A DNA stretch of 64,000 nucleotides from contig CM034546.1 in the NCBI GenBank assembly GCA_020055645.1, forward strand, positions 93,992,001 through 94,056,000. The letters run 5' to 3'. This DNA is from Tomocerus qinae (Eukaryota; Arthropoda; Collembola; Entomobryomorpha; Tomoceridae). This document shows positions 19,816 through 28,123 of this stretch, piece by piece (within the stretch, counting starts at the first letter, position 1; each line of letters opens with the position of its first letter). The notes below the pieces were generated by a model that was not told the DNA's origin, ran no database searches, and saw only the letters and a list, made by a program, of their open reading frames with translations. Position numbers and translations under genes: made by a program.

Positions 19816-22800
19816 ATGGCAATTAAGGTAGCTATTGATAGAGTAAATGTACTTATTGAAGAATTTGTGTGTAGAGGATCAGGTTGGACTTTAGAGTATA
19901 TTTCAGGATTTGAAATGATGATTTCCAGATATGAAGCTTTTAGTGGTGGAGGTAATAATGAATTACCTCCATTATTACAGAGTAAAATTAAATCATTGGT
20001 CAATGTTCCAGGTGATGATAACTTATGCTTTCAGAGAGCATGTTACGTACATCCTCAAGTAAACAACAGACAAACTCATGTACTTAAGAATAATAAAAGG
20101 TACTATAGTAACGTCAATTGGTATAATGAGGTCACTAGGTCATCGAACAGCTATCCCATTAATTGGAGCGGTATAGAATTTCCATTTGATATAAAACAGG
20201 CTCAAAAATTTGAAAAGCAGAACCCAAACATTGGTCTAACTATTATAGGCTTTTCGTCAGAATTCAGTGAAAACAAAATTAAGGATTCAATAAATAATAT
20301 AGACGAGGTTATCAATAGTGTGGTAGCTGATCATTCTTATAATAGTGACGATGACAATACTGTAGATTCACCAGATAAGATGACAAAATACCGGGAGCAA
20401 CAAAAACTTATAAGAAGTCATTGTGTTCCCCTACATGTATGTAAAACTCCTAGAAAAATCATGATCGATCTGATGATGATAATAGAGGAAGATAATGCTC
20501 ATTTTGTCTTCATTAAAGACTTACACAAACTACTAGCCAATGCAAGAAAAACTAAACATCTCTGTAGGTATTGTCTTCAATGCTTTAGTAAAGACTATGA
20601 CACTCATGTAAAATATTGTGCTGCCTTAGATGCACAAAAAACTAATTTTCCAGAAGACTCACACTTGTTTTTTAACAAATACGGTAGGACACAAATGGTA
20701 CCATACACAATTTTTGCAGATTTTGAAACATTTTGCAAAGCTATGGACGAACTCTTAATTGTAGATGAGGATATGGAAAATAATACAGTTAAGCAACAGT
20801 TGCACAAACCCTCAGGTTTTAATTGTCATATTGTCAATTGGTATGGGAAAATAGAAGACAGTCTTACTTATAGAGTAAAGAATGACAATGATGATGCTGC
20901 TCAGGAGTTACTCTATTATATAATAAAGTGGGGTGAGATTCTTCAAGGAAGGATAAAAGGCTTTGAAGAGACTGCAAAAGAAGAAATGTTAATGACTGAT
21001 GAGGAACAGGGAATATATATGAACAAAAGAACGTTGTTAAAACAAAAATGCTACTTTTGTCATAAAAAGTTTGAAGATGGAGATGATATTGTTAGACATC
21101 ATAATCATCTACCACCATATAGGTTTGAAGGTTTTGCACACAACGCTCCGTGCAATATTTTAGCGTCGATGTCGAAAAAAATACCTATTGTGTTTCATAA
21201 TTTAAGAGGTTTTGATGGGCACTACGTTTTGAAAGCTTCAACAATGGATTCTGTTGAATCTGTTGAAGTAATTCCACAATCTTGTGAAAAATTCATGAGT
21301 ATTTTAATCAACGAAAACTTAAAGTTTATTGATAGTTTTATGTTTATGAATGAATCATTAGCATCTTTAGTTGCTAACATGGATAAAAGTACGGATTTTC
21401 CCATTACCCGACAAGCCTTTAAAGGCTGTACAGAAGAACAAATACAGTTAATATTAAAGAAGGGTGCATATCCATATTCGTACATGGATTCTGTCGAAAA
21501 ATTTGATATTGATAAGCTACCACCCAAGGAAATATTTAGAAATGATTTGACGCGAACTGACATTGAGGATGATGTGTATGCTAATGCTGAAATAGTCTGG
21601 AAAGAATTTAACATTAAAAACATGGGAGAATGGCACGATTTATATGTCAAGTGTGATACTGTTTTGCTAGCCGATGTTTGGTTCAAACTTAGAAAGACTT
21701 TGTATGATGCATTTGGACTTGATGTATGTAATTACTACTCTCTACCCATGTTTAGTTTAGACGCAGCACTTAAAAAGACTGGAGTAGAGTTGGAATACAT
21801 AAAAGATTCTACTATGCATCTTTGGTTAGAAAGTGCCATCAGGGGAGGATTAGTTAGTGCAGGTGACCTAAGGGTGGGAAAACCAAATAATCCTTATTTA
21901 CCGCACTTTGACGAAAACAAACCTACCACATGGGGGATATATTTAGATGCAAATAATTTGTATGGAGGTGCTCTTAGCCAATTCCTACCTCGAGAAGGAT
22001 TTAAATGGTGTCCCAAACAGTTTCTCGATAATAAAATACGTCAAAATCCAAAAAAATTTGTAATGGATATTGACGATGAAGCAGAACTTGGTTATTTTTT
22101 CGAAGTTGATTTGAAAATTCCAGACAAATTACATGATAAACTAAATAGTTATCCTCCTGCACCAACAACTAGGATAATACAAGATGATGAAATATCACAC
22201 ATGATGAAGGATCTTAGGGATGATTTAGATTTGCCACCAGAAGGTAAACAGAAGAGACTGATTGCAGACTTAAAGCCAAAGCTGAATTATGTGTGTCATT
22301 ATCGTGCTCTTAAAACTTATGTTAGTTTAGGAGTGGAAATAACTAAAGTACATAGAGCAGTAGAGTTCACACAATCAGCTTGGATGAAACCCTACATTGA
22401 TTATAACACAATGCGACGACAAATGGCAACTAGTAAAATCGAAATTGCCTTTTGGAAGTTATTAAATAACTCTGGTTATGGAAAATTTATTGAAAATAAA
22501 CGAAATAGAAGACATATTCAGGTTATACGTAGTCAGGAGCGAGGGCTAAGGTATAACAAAAAGCCCACTGTAGAAAGACAAGTAATGATTTCGCCTGGTA
22601 ATGATGGTGAAGGTATGGTTTTGTTGATACTAAAAAGATTGCAGGTAACACTTGACAGACCTATTGCAGCAGGTGTTGCTGTTTTAGACATTAGTAAGAC
22701 AACAATGTTTAATTTCCATTATAACTATATTGCTAAAGAATATGAGGGGAAGTATAATTTGTTGTATACTGATACTGACAGTTTAGTTTACATGATCGAA

Positions 22801-23310
22801 ACAGAAAATATTTACGATGATTGTATAAGGAATGAAGACAGATTTTTTGACATGTCTGGCTATGATCCAAACTGTCCATTTGTTGGTAAATGTTTTAGCT
22901 CTAAGAACAAAAAGAGGTTGGGGTATTTCTCTGATGAAATGACAGATGGAGTTATTACTGAAATAATTGTAAACAAACCTAAAATGTATTGTGTTAGATA
23001 TTTACAGTTTAAGGACTTGGTTAAGGATGAGATTAATTACAAAGTGAAAATGAAAGCTAAAGGAATACCAAAAAGCTCTGTAAAAAATGATTTCCAATTT
23101 GACCATTTTGTAAATGCTATTTTACCTGAGACAAAAAGTCAAAGACAGACATATGCTGTTTTTAAAACTATTAAAAGTTATAAACATGAATTGTTTACTG
23201 TCGAATGTCGCAAGAAGGCTATTAATGGGTATGACATTAAACGCTATTGTCCAGATGGTATAAATACGTTTGCGTATGGTCACAAAGACATTCCATTATA
23301 TCATGTGTAA
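19816..23310 (+). CDS. POLB: Protein-primed family B DNA polymerase (Polinton POLB)
   Basis: 1164 residues from the ATG at 19816. The frame stays open upstream only through a 7-bp repeat and lacks an earlier ATG. The N-terminal block has the DDNLCF motif usual for Polinton POLB. A CxxC...C zinc-finger-like CRYCLQCF segment follows near 250. The 3'-5' exonuclease motifs are FADFE (D302, E304), NLRGFDGHY (D467) and YVKCD (D614). A CxxC/HNH-like insert (CYFCHKKF) lies near 412. Polymerase motifs are A, LDANNLYG (D711), with the protein-primed form in place of the usual SLYP; B, NNSGYGKF (884-891); and C, YTDTDS (984-989). All catalytic residues are present. It replicates the linear element using a terminal protein as primer. 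AATAAA at 23345 is a plausible polyadenylation signal. Confidence 0.97.
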   Translation: MAIKVAIDRVNVLIEEFVCRGSGWTLEYISGFEMMISRYEAFSGGGNNELPPLLQSKIKSLVNVPGDDNLCFQRACYVHPQVNNRQTHVLKNNKRYYSNVNWYNEVTRSSNSYPINWSGIEFPFDIKQAQKFEKQNPNIGLTIIGFSSEFSENKIKDSINNIDEVINSVVADHSYNSDDDNTVDSPDKMTKYREQQKLIRSHCVPLHVCKTPRKIMIDLMMIIEEDNAHFVFIKDLHKLLANARKTKHLCRYCLQCFSKDYDTHVKYCAALDAQKTNFPEDSHLFFNKYGRTQMVPYTIFADFETFCKAMDELLIVDEDMENNTVKQQLHKPSGFNCHIVNWYGKIEDSLTYRVKNDNDDAAQELLYYIIKWGEILQGRIKGFEETAKEEMLMTDEEQGIYMNKRTLLKQKCYFCHKKFEDGDDIVRHHNHLPPYRFEGFAHNAPCNILASMSKKIPIVFHNLRGFDGHYVLKASTMDSVESVEVIPQSCEKFMSILINENLKFIDSFMFMNESLASLVANMDKSTDFPITRQAFKGCTEEQIQLILKKGAYPYSYMDSVEKFDIDKLPPKEIFRNDLTRTDIEDDVYANAEIVWKEFNIKNMGEWHDLYVKCDTVLLADVWFKLRKTLYDAFGLDVCNYYSLPMFSLDAALKKTGVELEYIKDSTMHLWLESAIRGGLVSAGDLRVGKPNNPYLPHFDENKPTTWGIYLDANNLYGGALSQFLPREGFKWCPKQFLDNKIRQNPKKFVMDIDDEAELGYFFEVDLKIPDKLHDKLNSYPPAPTTRIIQDDEISHMMKDLRDDLDLPPEGKQKRLIADLKPKLNYVCHYRALKTYVSLGVEITKVHRAVEFTQSAWMKPYIDYNTMRRQMATSKIEIAFWKLLNNSGYGKFIENKRNRRHIQVIRSQERGLRYNKKPTVERQVMISPGNDGEGMVLLILKRLQVTLDRPIAAGVAVLDISKTTMFNFHYNYIAKEYEGKYNLLYTDTDSLVYMIETENIYDDCIRNEDRFFDMSGYDPNCPFVGKCFSSKNKKRLGYFSDEMTDGVITEIIVNKPKMYCVRYLQFKDLVKDEINYKVKMKAKGIPKSSVKNDFQFDHFVNAILPETKSQRQTYAVFKTIKSYKHELFTVECRKKAINGYDIKRYCPDGINTFAYGHKDIPLYHV

Positions 23311-23405
23311 TTTTTGTAAATATAATATTGTATATAGTATAAGTAATAAAGTATATGTAAGTAGAATAAAGAAAAAAATAAATCAGTCTTGTTTTAGACG
23401 TTGCA

Positions 23406-24076
23406 ATGGCTGGAACAATGTTTGTGAGTCCTGAGGATTGTCCTTTATTTGATTACAAGTTAAAAGCACCTTTTTGCATGACTATAGCGGGTCAAACCCA
23501 GTCTGGGAAATCAACACTGACTACAAAAATTTTACAAAGGAAAGATGAAATCATTGAACCACATATTGACCATGTTATTTATTGTTATACTACTGCCCAA
23601 CCAATCTTATTTGGTCGTCTAAAAAATTCGGTACCTGGTATAAGGTTTCATCAAGGATTACCTACTGATTATGGAAGTTCTCTTGATGGTCATAAGTTAG
23701 TGATTTTGGATGATCTTATGTGTGACGTGAGTGGATCAGTAGATGCAATTAAAGCCTTTACCATCATACTTCACATCATAATAATGTTTCTATTATATTG
23801 CTAGTTCAAAATTTATTTTACAAGCAATTGCGTGATTTGGTGCTACAAAGTAAGTATATTTGCGCTATGAAAAATCCAAGGGATAGCGTTGCCATCACAA
23901 TACTTGGAAGACAAATGAATGGTGGTAAAAAGAATGCCGTTGTTGATGAAGCCAGTAAGGATATTATGCAAAAGCCGTATGGATACTTAGTATTAGATTA
24001 TGGTCAAACACAAAATGACAATTGTAGAGTGAGAGATAGTATTTTTCCAGAAGAATGTACTGTTTATTTACAATAA
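23406..24076 (+). pseudogene. ATP: A32-type (FtsK/HerA) genome-packaging ATPase, frameshifted
   Basis: Starts at ATG 23406, 95 bp after POLB. The first frame (to 23804) holds Walker A GQTQSGKST and Walker B LVILDD, the P-loop signature of the poxvirus-A32-like packaging ATPases that push DNA into the capsid. Between about 23760 and 23772 the frame changes. The second frame runs to 24076 and contains the family's later block (VQNLFYKQLR, the sensor/arginine region, and QTQNDNCRVR). Together the two parts reach the usual length of about 220-230 residues. The break is not in a long homopolymer, so it may be a real inactivating indel. Confidence 0.9.
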
Positions 24077-24080
24077 TAAA

Positions 24081-24323
24081 TCAATCATAATTACATGTTT
24101 TATAACTTTTTACATTATTTACAGAAATACTAGCATCTAAATATACTAATGATTCATTTTGAATAGATTTAATCTGCATAATAAGAGACTGTAAAAGTGT
24201 TGTATTTACATAAACAATATTGATGTGTCCATCCGTGATTTGCTGTAACTTGATGACAGGTTCAAACATGATAACGTCATGGCTGATAGAAATAGGTGGT
24301 ACTTGAGATACTATAGTGTTCAT
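24081..24323 (-). CDS. Small hypothetical protein (80 aa)
   Basis: ATG at 24323. Its stop lies five bases beyond the ATPase stop on the other strand (tail-to-tail). Composition is ordinary and rich in I, V and Q, with a possible alternation of beta-strand-like and helical segments. No family is recognised. It lies next to the hairpin array, which sits directly upstream of its start and would fall in its leader or promoter. Confidence 0.5.
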   Translation of the reverse strand: MNTIVSQVPPISISHDVIMFEPVIKLQQITDGHINIVYVNTTLLQSLIMQIKSIQNESLVYLDASISVNNVKSYKTCNYD

Positions 24324-24345
24324 GGTGACCCTCCGTGGTTGACAC

Positions 24346-24497
24346 TATGCCAAAGGCATATATATATATACGCGTAGCGTAGACTTATGCTTTGCATATA
24401 TACGCGTAGCGTAGTCTTATGCTATGCATATATACGCGAAGCGTAACTTATGCCAAAGGCATATATACGTGAAACGTAGAAATATGCTTCGCATATA
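24346..24497. repeat. Array of nine alternating short hairpins
   Basis: Two palindrome families alternate. Type A is TATGC-n3-GCATA (with GCC/GGC variants) at 24346, 24386, 24418, 24449 and 24483. Type B is TACGC-n3-GCGTA at 24369, 24401, 24433 and 24466. The A-to-A period is 31-40 bp. Loops differ (AAA, TTT, TAT, TTC; GTA, GAA) while stems are kept. The last B copy has both arms changed together (TACGT-GAA-ACGTA), and some A copies have an added C-G pair. A GCC-rich stretch (24511-24528) follows. It lies between two leftward genes, upstream of the 80-aa gene. Confidence 0.9.
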
Positions 24498-24529
24498 CAA
24501 AAGGATCCCCGCTGCCGCCGCCGCTGCTC

Positions 24530-24784
24530 TTACTCTGGTTTATATTTTAGTAGCCAACCATAATTGTCTTTGATACTGGAACTCAAAACATTTAGTTCTT
24601 CCAAAGACAATTGATATTGGTGAATGGAATATGTACAATAGATTAGAATAACAAGGAGTGGAATTAGGAATATAATGTGTACAATGACAATTAAATGTAA
24701 GCAACACACAATGGGTGAGGGATCTTTCACCCTATATCCACCTTCAAGATAACTTGGTGGCAAGCTATCGCCTACAACGTCCAT
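24530..24784 (-). CDS. Small single-pass membrane protein (84 aa)
   Basis: ATG at 24784. A proline/glycine-rich N-terminus of about 25 residues precedes one long hydrophobic stretch (CLHLIVIVHIIFLIPLLVIL, roughly residues 28-50), and a polar C-terminus of about 33 residues follows. No signal cleavage site is evident. Function unknown. Small hydrophobic proteins are common accessory genes of adenovirus-like elements. It sits 21 bases downstream of the 508-aa gene on the same strand. Confidence 0.6.
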   Translation of the reverse strand: MDVVGDSLPPSYLEGGYRVKDPSPIVCCLHLIVIVHIIFLIPLLVILIYCTYSIHQYQLSLEELNVLSSSIKDNYGWLLKYKPE

Positions 24785-24805
24785 GGTGAAATGATGCTCG
24801 GTTGG

Positions 24806-26332
24806 TCAGGAGGTTGAGGTTTTATTCGAAAAATCGTTGTCGTCATCAGAGTCGCTAAATATATCCTTTCTCACTCTAATTCCATAAACAACGTCATCAT
24901 TGTCAGACTCTTCTGAACAACGAACGCTACAAGTGTCCTCTTCGTCGTATTTTAAACGTTTGCATGTCTTTAAACGTTCAACTGGCCATGGTCCGCAAAC
25001 GTCTTCCCCATCCTCTTCTTCATCCTCCAAACGTTTTTCTGTTTTCAATTTGTGACACTCAGATGATTCACAAACGTCAGCTTCTGGTTTCTTAGCTTGC
25101 TGGATTTCACACACGTCTTCTCCTTCGGATTCTTCTATATCGATTTTCATAGCAGCTAATATACGATCTGCATTCGGCAATTTCAAAAGACTATTCACCA
25201 CAAGCATCTTGGCGAAATCTTTTTGTGCTTTATCACAATTTGTAACCATATCTTCTACAATCTTCTTTCGTTTATGTATCTTTAATCGCTCAACTGGCCA
25301 CGGTCTAATTCCACAAACGTCTTCCCCCTCAGACTCCTCCTCCGACATGGCCTTCTTTCTCTGCCAACGTTTATTCCTCTCAATGATCGAATCTTCTATA
25401 ACTTTTGTAAACTTCTCTTTGTCAAATTCTTTTTTGAGTTTACTAGATGCTGCAATTAAGCCTTCCAATTCGGTTGTAATCGATTTCATCTTTTTAACTC
25501 TTGCTAGTTGTTTCATTTCTTTCTTGGATCTCATCTTCAGTCTACACTGACAATATTTTGGACATACAGATGAAATATTGGGTGGAACCAATATTCCTTT
25601 ACTGAGTATCGCTTGATTATTATCATGAAGACATTTGTATGGTTGACGAGTCGATAACCAATAAAATTGATCATCCTCAGAGTATTTTTCTCGAGGTACA
25701 CGATAATTTGTGTACAAATCCAATAGTTCCATAATTCTTGAACTTTCGTGGAACCAAAAATGAATATATAGTTGCTCCTCTGGTTGGTCAGGAACATACA
25801 ATTTGAAGCCCAACAATTGGTCCCCAACTTTTTGCTTGATAAATCGCAACCGCAAACTTGGAAAATCCGAAATCAATTTGTCGTCTAGAAAAATCTCGTA
25901 AAACGGAAGAAGTTTTGTTAGTCTGTCGTCAACCACACTCTTTCTAATTGCAAGTAAAACTTTTTCAATACCACGTCTATGAAATCGTAATTCTTCAATC
26001 TTTCTCCCGTATTGACATCTCATCATAGAGATTATTTCGTTGTTGTCCACAGAGATGATCATTTTTCCAAGGTATGGTAAAGGTAAGAGACGATTTGAGT
26101 CAACATAATTTTGAATTATGGATGGATATTTCAATCCCCAGTCCTCCTCAGGATCAAAAACGGTCTCATCGTTTATCGATCTTCTTAATTTATACTCTGC
26201 TTCCATGGCTGTAGTATTCAGATGATCCATTTTCGGTACTACGAAAGACTCGTTAGAAGTATACCAAATGTCGGGTTGGTTATGTCCTTGTAAACGTGGG
26301 TCGACCTCTGATTCCAACTTCTGACTGTCCAT
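24806..26332 (-). CDS. Accessory protein (508 aa), paralogue of the 267-aa protein
   Basis: ATG at 26332; the open frame upstream has only a TTG. Residues about 70-230 share a pattern with the next gene: LGK-(I/L)-x-(I/L)-S, a spaced series of basic strands, a helix-like segment, then RFIKQK...LLGFKLY...LYIHFWFHE, which parallels VRYTRQK...LTGFRLQ...LFIHFAIHE in the 267-aa protein. The C-terminal half has acidic repeats containing GEDVC followed by PWPVERLK and basic clusters, in about three copies, visible also at DNA level. The two modules could be a beta-rich nucleic-acid-binding fold (see findings). No family is recognised with certainty. Confidence 0.7.
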   Translation of the reverse strand: MDSQKLESEVDPRLQGHNQPDIWYTSNESFVVPKMDHLNTTAMEAEYKLRRSINDETVFDPEEDWGLKYPSIIQNYVDSNRLLPLPYLGKMIISVDNNEIISMMRCQYGRKIEELRFHRRGIEKVLLAIRKSVVDDRLTKLLPFYEIFLDDKLISDFPSLRLRFIKQKVGDQLLGFKLYVPDQPEEQLYIHFWFHESSRIMELLDLYTNYRVPREKYSEDDQFYWLSTRQPYKCLHDNNQAILSKGILVPPNISSVCPKYCQCRLKMRSKKEMKQLARVKKMKSITTELEGLIAASSKLKKEFDKEKFTKVIEDSIIERNKRWQRKKAMSEEESEGEDVCGIRPWPVERLKIHKRKKIVEDMVTNCDKAQKDFAKMLVVNSLLKLPNADRILAAMKIDIEESEGEDVCEIQQAKKPEADVCESSECHKLKTEKRLEDEEEDGEDVCGPWPVERLKTCKRLKYDEEDTCSVRCSEESDNDDVVYGIRVRKDIFSDSDDDNDFSNKTSTS

Positions 26333-26703
26333 GTCCTGAGTTGTTATTTGTAAGAGTGAATTTGTGGATGTGATGAGAAACAAGAAATTGTCAACTGCTT
26401 TTATACCTAGCCATGATGCTATTTTAAGTCATGGAACGTTTACATGTTGGGAATAATGTACGTACCTGACCGAGGATGATGAAACAAGTTTGTAACATGA
26501 TGAAACAAGTTTAAACCTACCTGACCATGATGAAACCTACCTGACCATGATGAAACAAGTTTAACCGTGTCCGAGTGTGTAAACATGGATGACGTATGCT
26601 TAGTCGGAATTCTATATTATATGATGATATACGTATATACAAAAACAAATCCTTAAAATTCAAAATTTTATTTACATCAAAATTTTTTATTTACAAGAAA
26701 AAA
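26333..26703. other. Intergenic spacer with 20-bp direct repeats
   Basis: Upstream region of the 508-aa gene and downstream of the 267-aa gene. Between 26463 and 26564 there are short direct repeats: CTGACCATGATGAAAC at 26521 and 26541, related copies of ATGATGAAACAAGTTT. No protein. Confidence 0.6.
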
Positions 26704-27507
26704 TTAATAACATATTTTTTTCGTTTTGGGTTCCTCTGCTGATTCATCCTGTGTCCGTTTTAAATGTGGACATTGGGTTTGGCAATCACTTGAAAAGTTG
26801 TCAATTTTGTCTTCATCCATCGGCTCGGGTTGGTCTTGGATTTTTAAAAATTGCTCATCCGGAATTTTATGTTCTTCTTGCATTTCTTTTATAGTCGCCA
26901 TGATGTTCATCTTTTGAAATTGCGAAAATTTGTGAATTATGTACGGAATTTCATGAATTGCAAAATGTATAAACAATGTTTTGCCAGTAAATGTATTTCT
27001 TTGCAGTCGAAATCCAGTCAGTTCCGGTCGTTTTTGCCGTGTATATCTCACAATCATGATAGATCCCGGACAAAATGTTGGACGCTGCCTCCATTCGTAG
27101 CTAGGATAAGTAGAAGACAGATATTGGTCAATGAGAGTATCTCTCATTAGCGCCTTCATTAGTGAGTCCAACGATGCCAATGGACAGTTAAAGTATTCTG
27201 AGGTAACATCGTTATGTTTTCTTCTCATGTGAATAAACACACTATTTCCACCAAACTTGGAAAAAGACAAAGTCAATTTCCCAATTTTAGAGTCGACATT
27301 AGGTGCACTAAATTGCCCACCTCGGTAGATTTCACTGAACTCGGCTTTACGTATTTTGATATAAAACAATTCTGCTTCCGACATTCCCTCTTCTTCTGGT
27401 AGTTTTTTCTTCTCCGTCTCCTTTTTTTGGGTAGAAAAACTTGTCTCGTCAGTCCCGGATGTATGATGATCTTCATGATCGACCAACATTTGGCTTTCGG
27501 TTTCCAT
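26704..27507 (-). CDS. Accessory protein (267 aa), paralogue of the 508-aa protein
   Basis: ATG at 27507. An acidic/polar N-terminus with a K/E-rich stretch (about 28-40) precedes two similar beta-alpha modules. The first starts IGKLTLSFSKF and ends in CPLASLDSLMKAL; the second starts MIVRYTRQK and runs through LFIHFAIHE. The same two-module core occurs in the 508-aa neighbour, so the pair arose by duplication inside the element. The C-terminus ends in a basic KTKKICY that could be a nuclear signal. Function unknown; nucleic-acid binding is inferred only from the strand pattern. Confidence 0.7.
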   Translation of the reverse strand: METESQMLVDHEDHHTSGTDETSFSTQKKETEKKKLPEEEGMSEAELFYIKIRKAEFSEIYRGGQFSAPNVDSKIGKLTLSFSKFGGNSVFIHMRRKHNDVTSEYFNCPLASLDSLMKALMRDTLIDQYLSSTYPSYEWRQRPTFCPGSIMIVRYTRQKRPELTGFRLQRNTFTGKTLFIHFAIHEIPYIIHKFSQFQKMNIMATIKEMQEEHKIPDEQFLKIQDQPEPMDEDKIDNFSSDCQTQCPHLKRTQDESAEEPKTKKICY

Positions 27508-27592
27508 TGTGAGAGTGAGTTGCTTACAGATAGACTGCTTGACCGATTGTGTTAATTTCTTGGATTCACAAACCTGTTTTTATTCTAAATTA

Positions 27593-27817
27593 TTAATGAC
27601 GCACAAGTGGAATGACGTCAATCTTTTTTCTAAGAATAGGATCTAATACACATTCCACTTTTGAAATACGGTCTTTGAATCGTAAGGAGTCGATATAGAA
27701 ATATTCCCAATATTTTGTTCTTGTTTCATCCTGTTTTGGAACTAAACACGTTTCAACCTGTTCAACAAATCTAACACGTTTCCTCCCGTCACAACCTTTT
27801 AATATTGATGACTCCAT
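27593..27817 (-). CDS. GADD34/PPP1R15-like protein phosphatase 1 targeting protein (74 aa)
   Basis: ATG at 27817. Residues 13-17 are KRVRF, a canonical RVxF docking motif for protein phosphatase 1 (PP1). Twenty residues later comes WEYFYIDSLRFKDRI (37-51), which matches the second signature of the PPP1R15 core: W-E, then D-x2-R-F-x2-R-I. E55, L58 and P60 follow as in that family. The core's order and spacing are also those of the short virus-encoded members. Family knowledge: these proteins bridge PP1 to phosphorylated eIF2-alpha, so translation resumes when a kinase has shut it down. The length fits a minimal viral version. It overlaps the 105-aa gene by 29 bp on the same strand. Host capture is likely but inferred. 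Confidence 0.75.
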   Translation of the reverse strand: MESSILKGCDGRKRVRFVEQVETCLVPKQDETRTKYWEYFYIDSLRFKDRISKVECVLDPILRKKIDVIPLVRH

Positions 27818-28106
27818 TACGATGTAGATAGTATAAAACGTTTGTAAAGTTTTCGGTTTGTATCTTTTTACGTTTTATTATATGATGTAAAACAAATACT
27901 CGCTTTTCTATATCGTAATATACAATAACTTTGTCAGTTATATTCACTGGAATTTCGTTTTCAGAGGGAGTATAATCTTTAATGTCACTTAGATATTGAT
28001 TATAGTTTGATTTTTTAACACAACAATTGCACTTACAATTTCGAACTGGAAATGGACAAGATAGATTTCTACCGTTGCAAAGTAAGTGTAAGAGGTTCAA
28101 AGCCAT
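27789..28106 (-). CDS. Small cysteine-rich hypothetical protein (105 aa)
   Basis: ATG at 28106, 17 bases after the integrase stop. The N-terminal 30 residues hold six cysteines (CNGRNLSCPFPVRNCKCNCC), a possible zinc-binding cluster. The rest is mixed, with a strand-rich middle (KVIVYYDIEKRVFVLHHI) and a basic segment. No family recognised. Its last codons overlap the start of the GADD34-like gene, an arrangement that fits co-transcription. Confidence 0.5.
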   Translation of the reverse strand: MALNLLHLLCNGRNLSCPFPVRNCKCNCCVKKSNYNQYLSDIKDYTPSENEIPVNITDKVIVYYDIEKRVFVLHHIIKRKKIQTENFTNVLYYLHRNGVINIKRL

Positions 28107-28123
28107 ACTGATGAATGTGTTTC

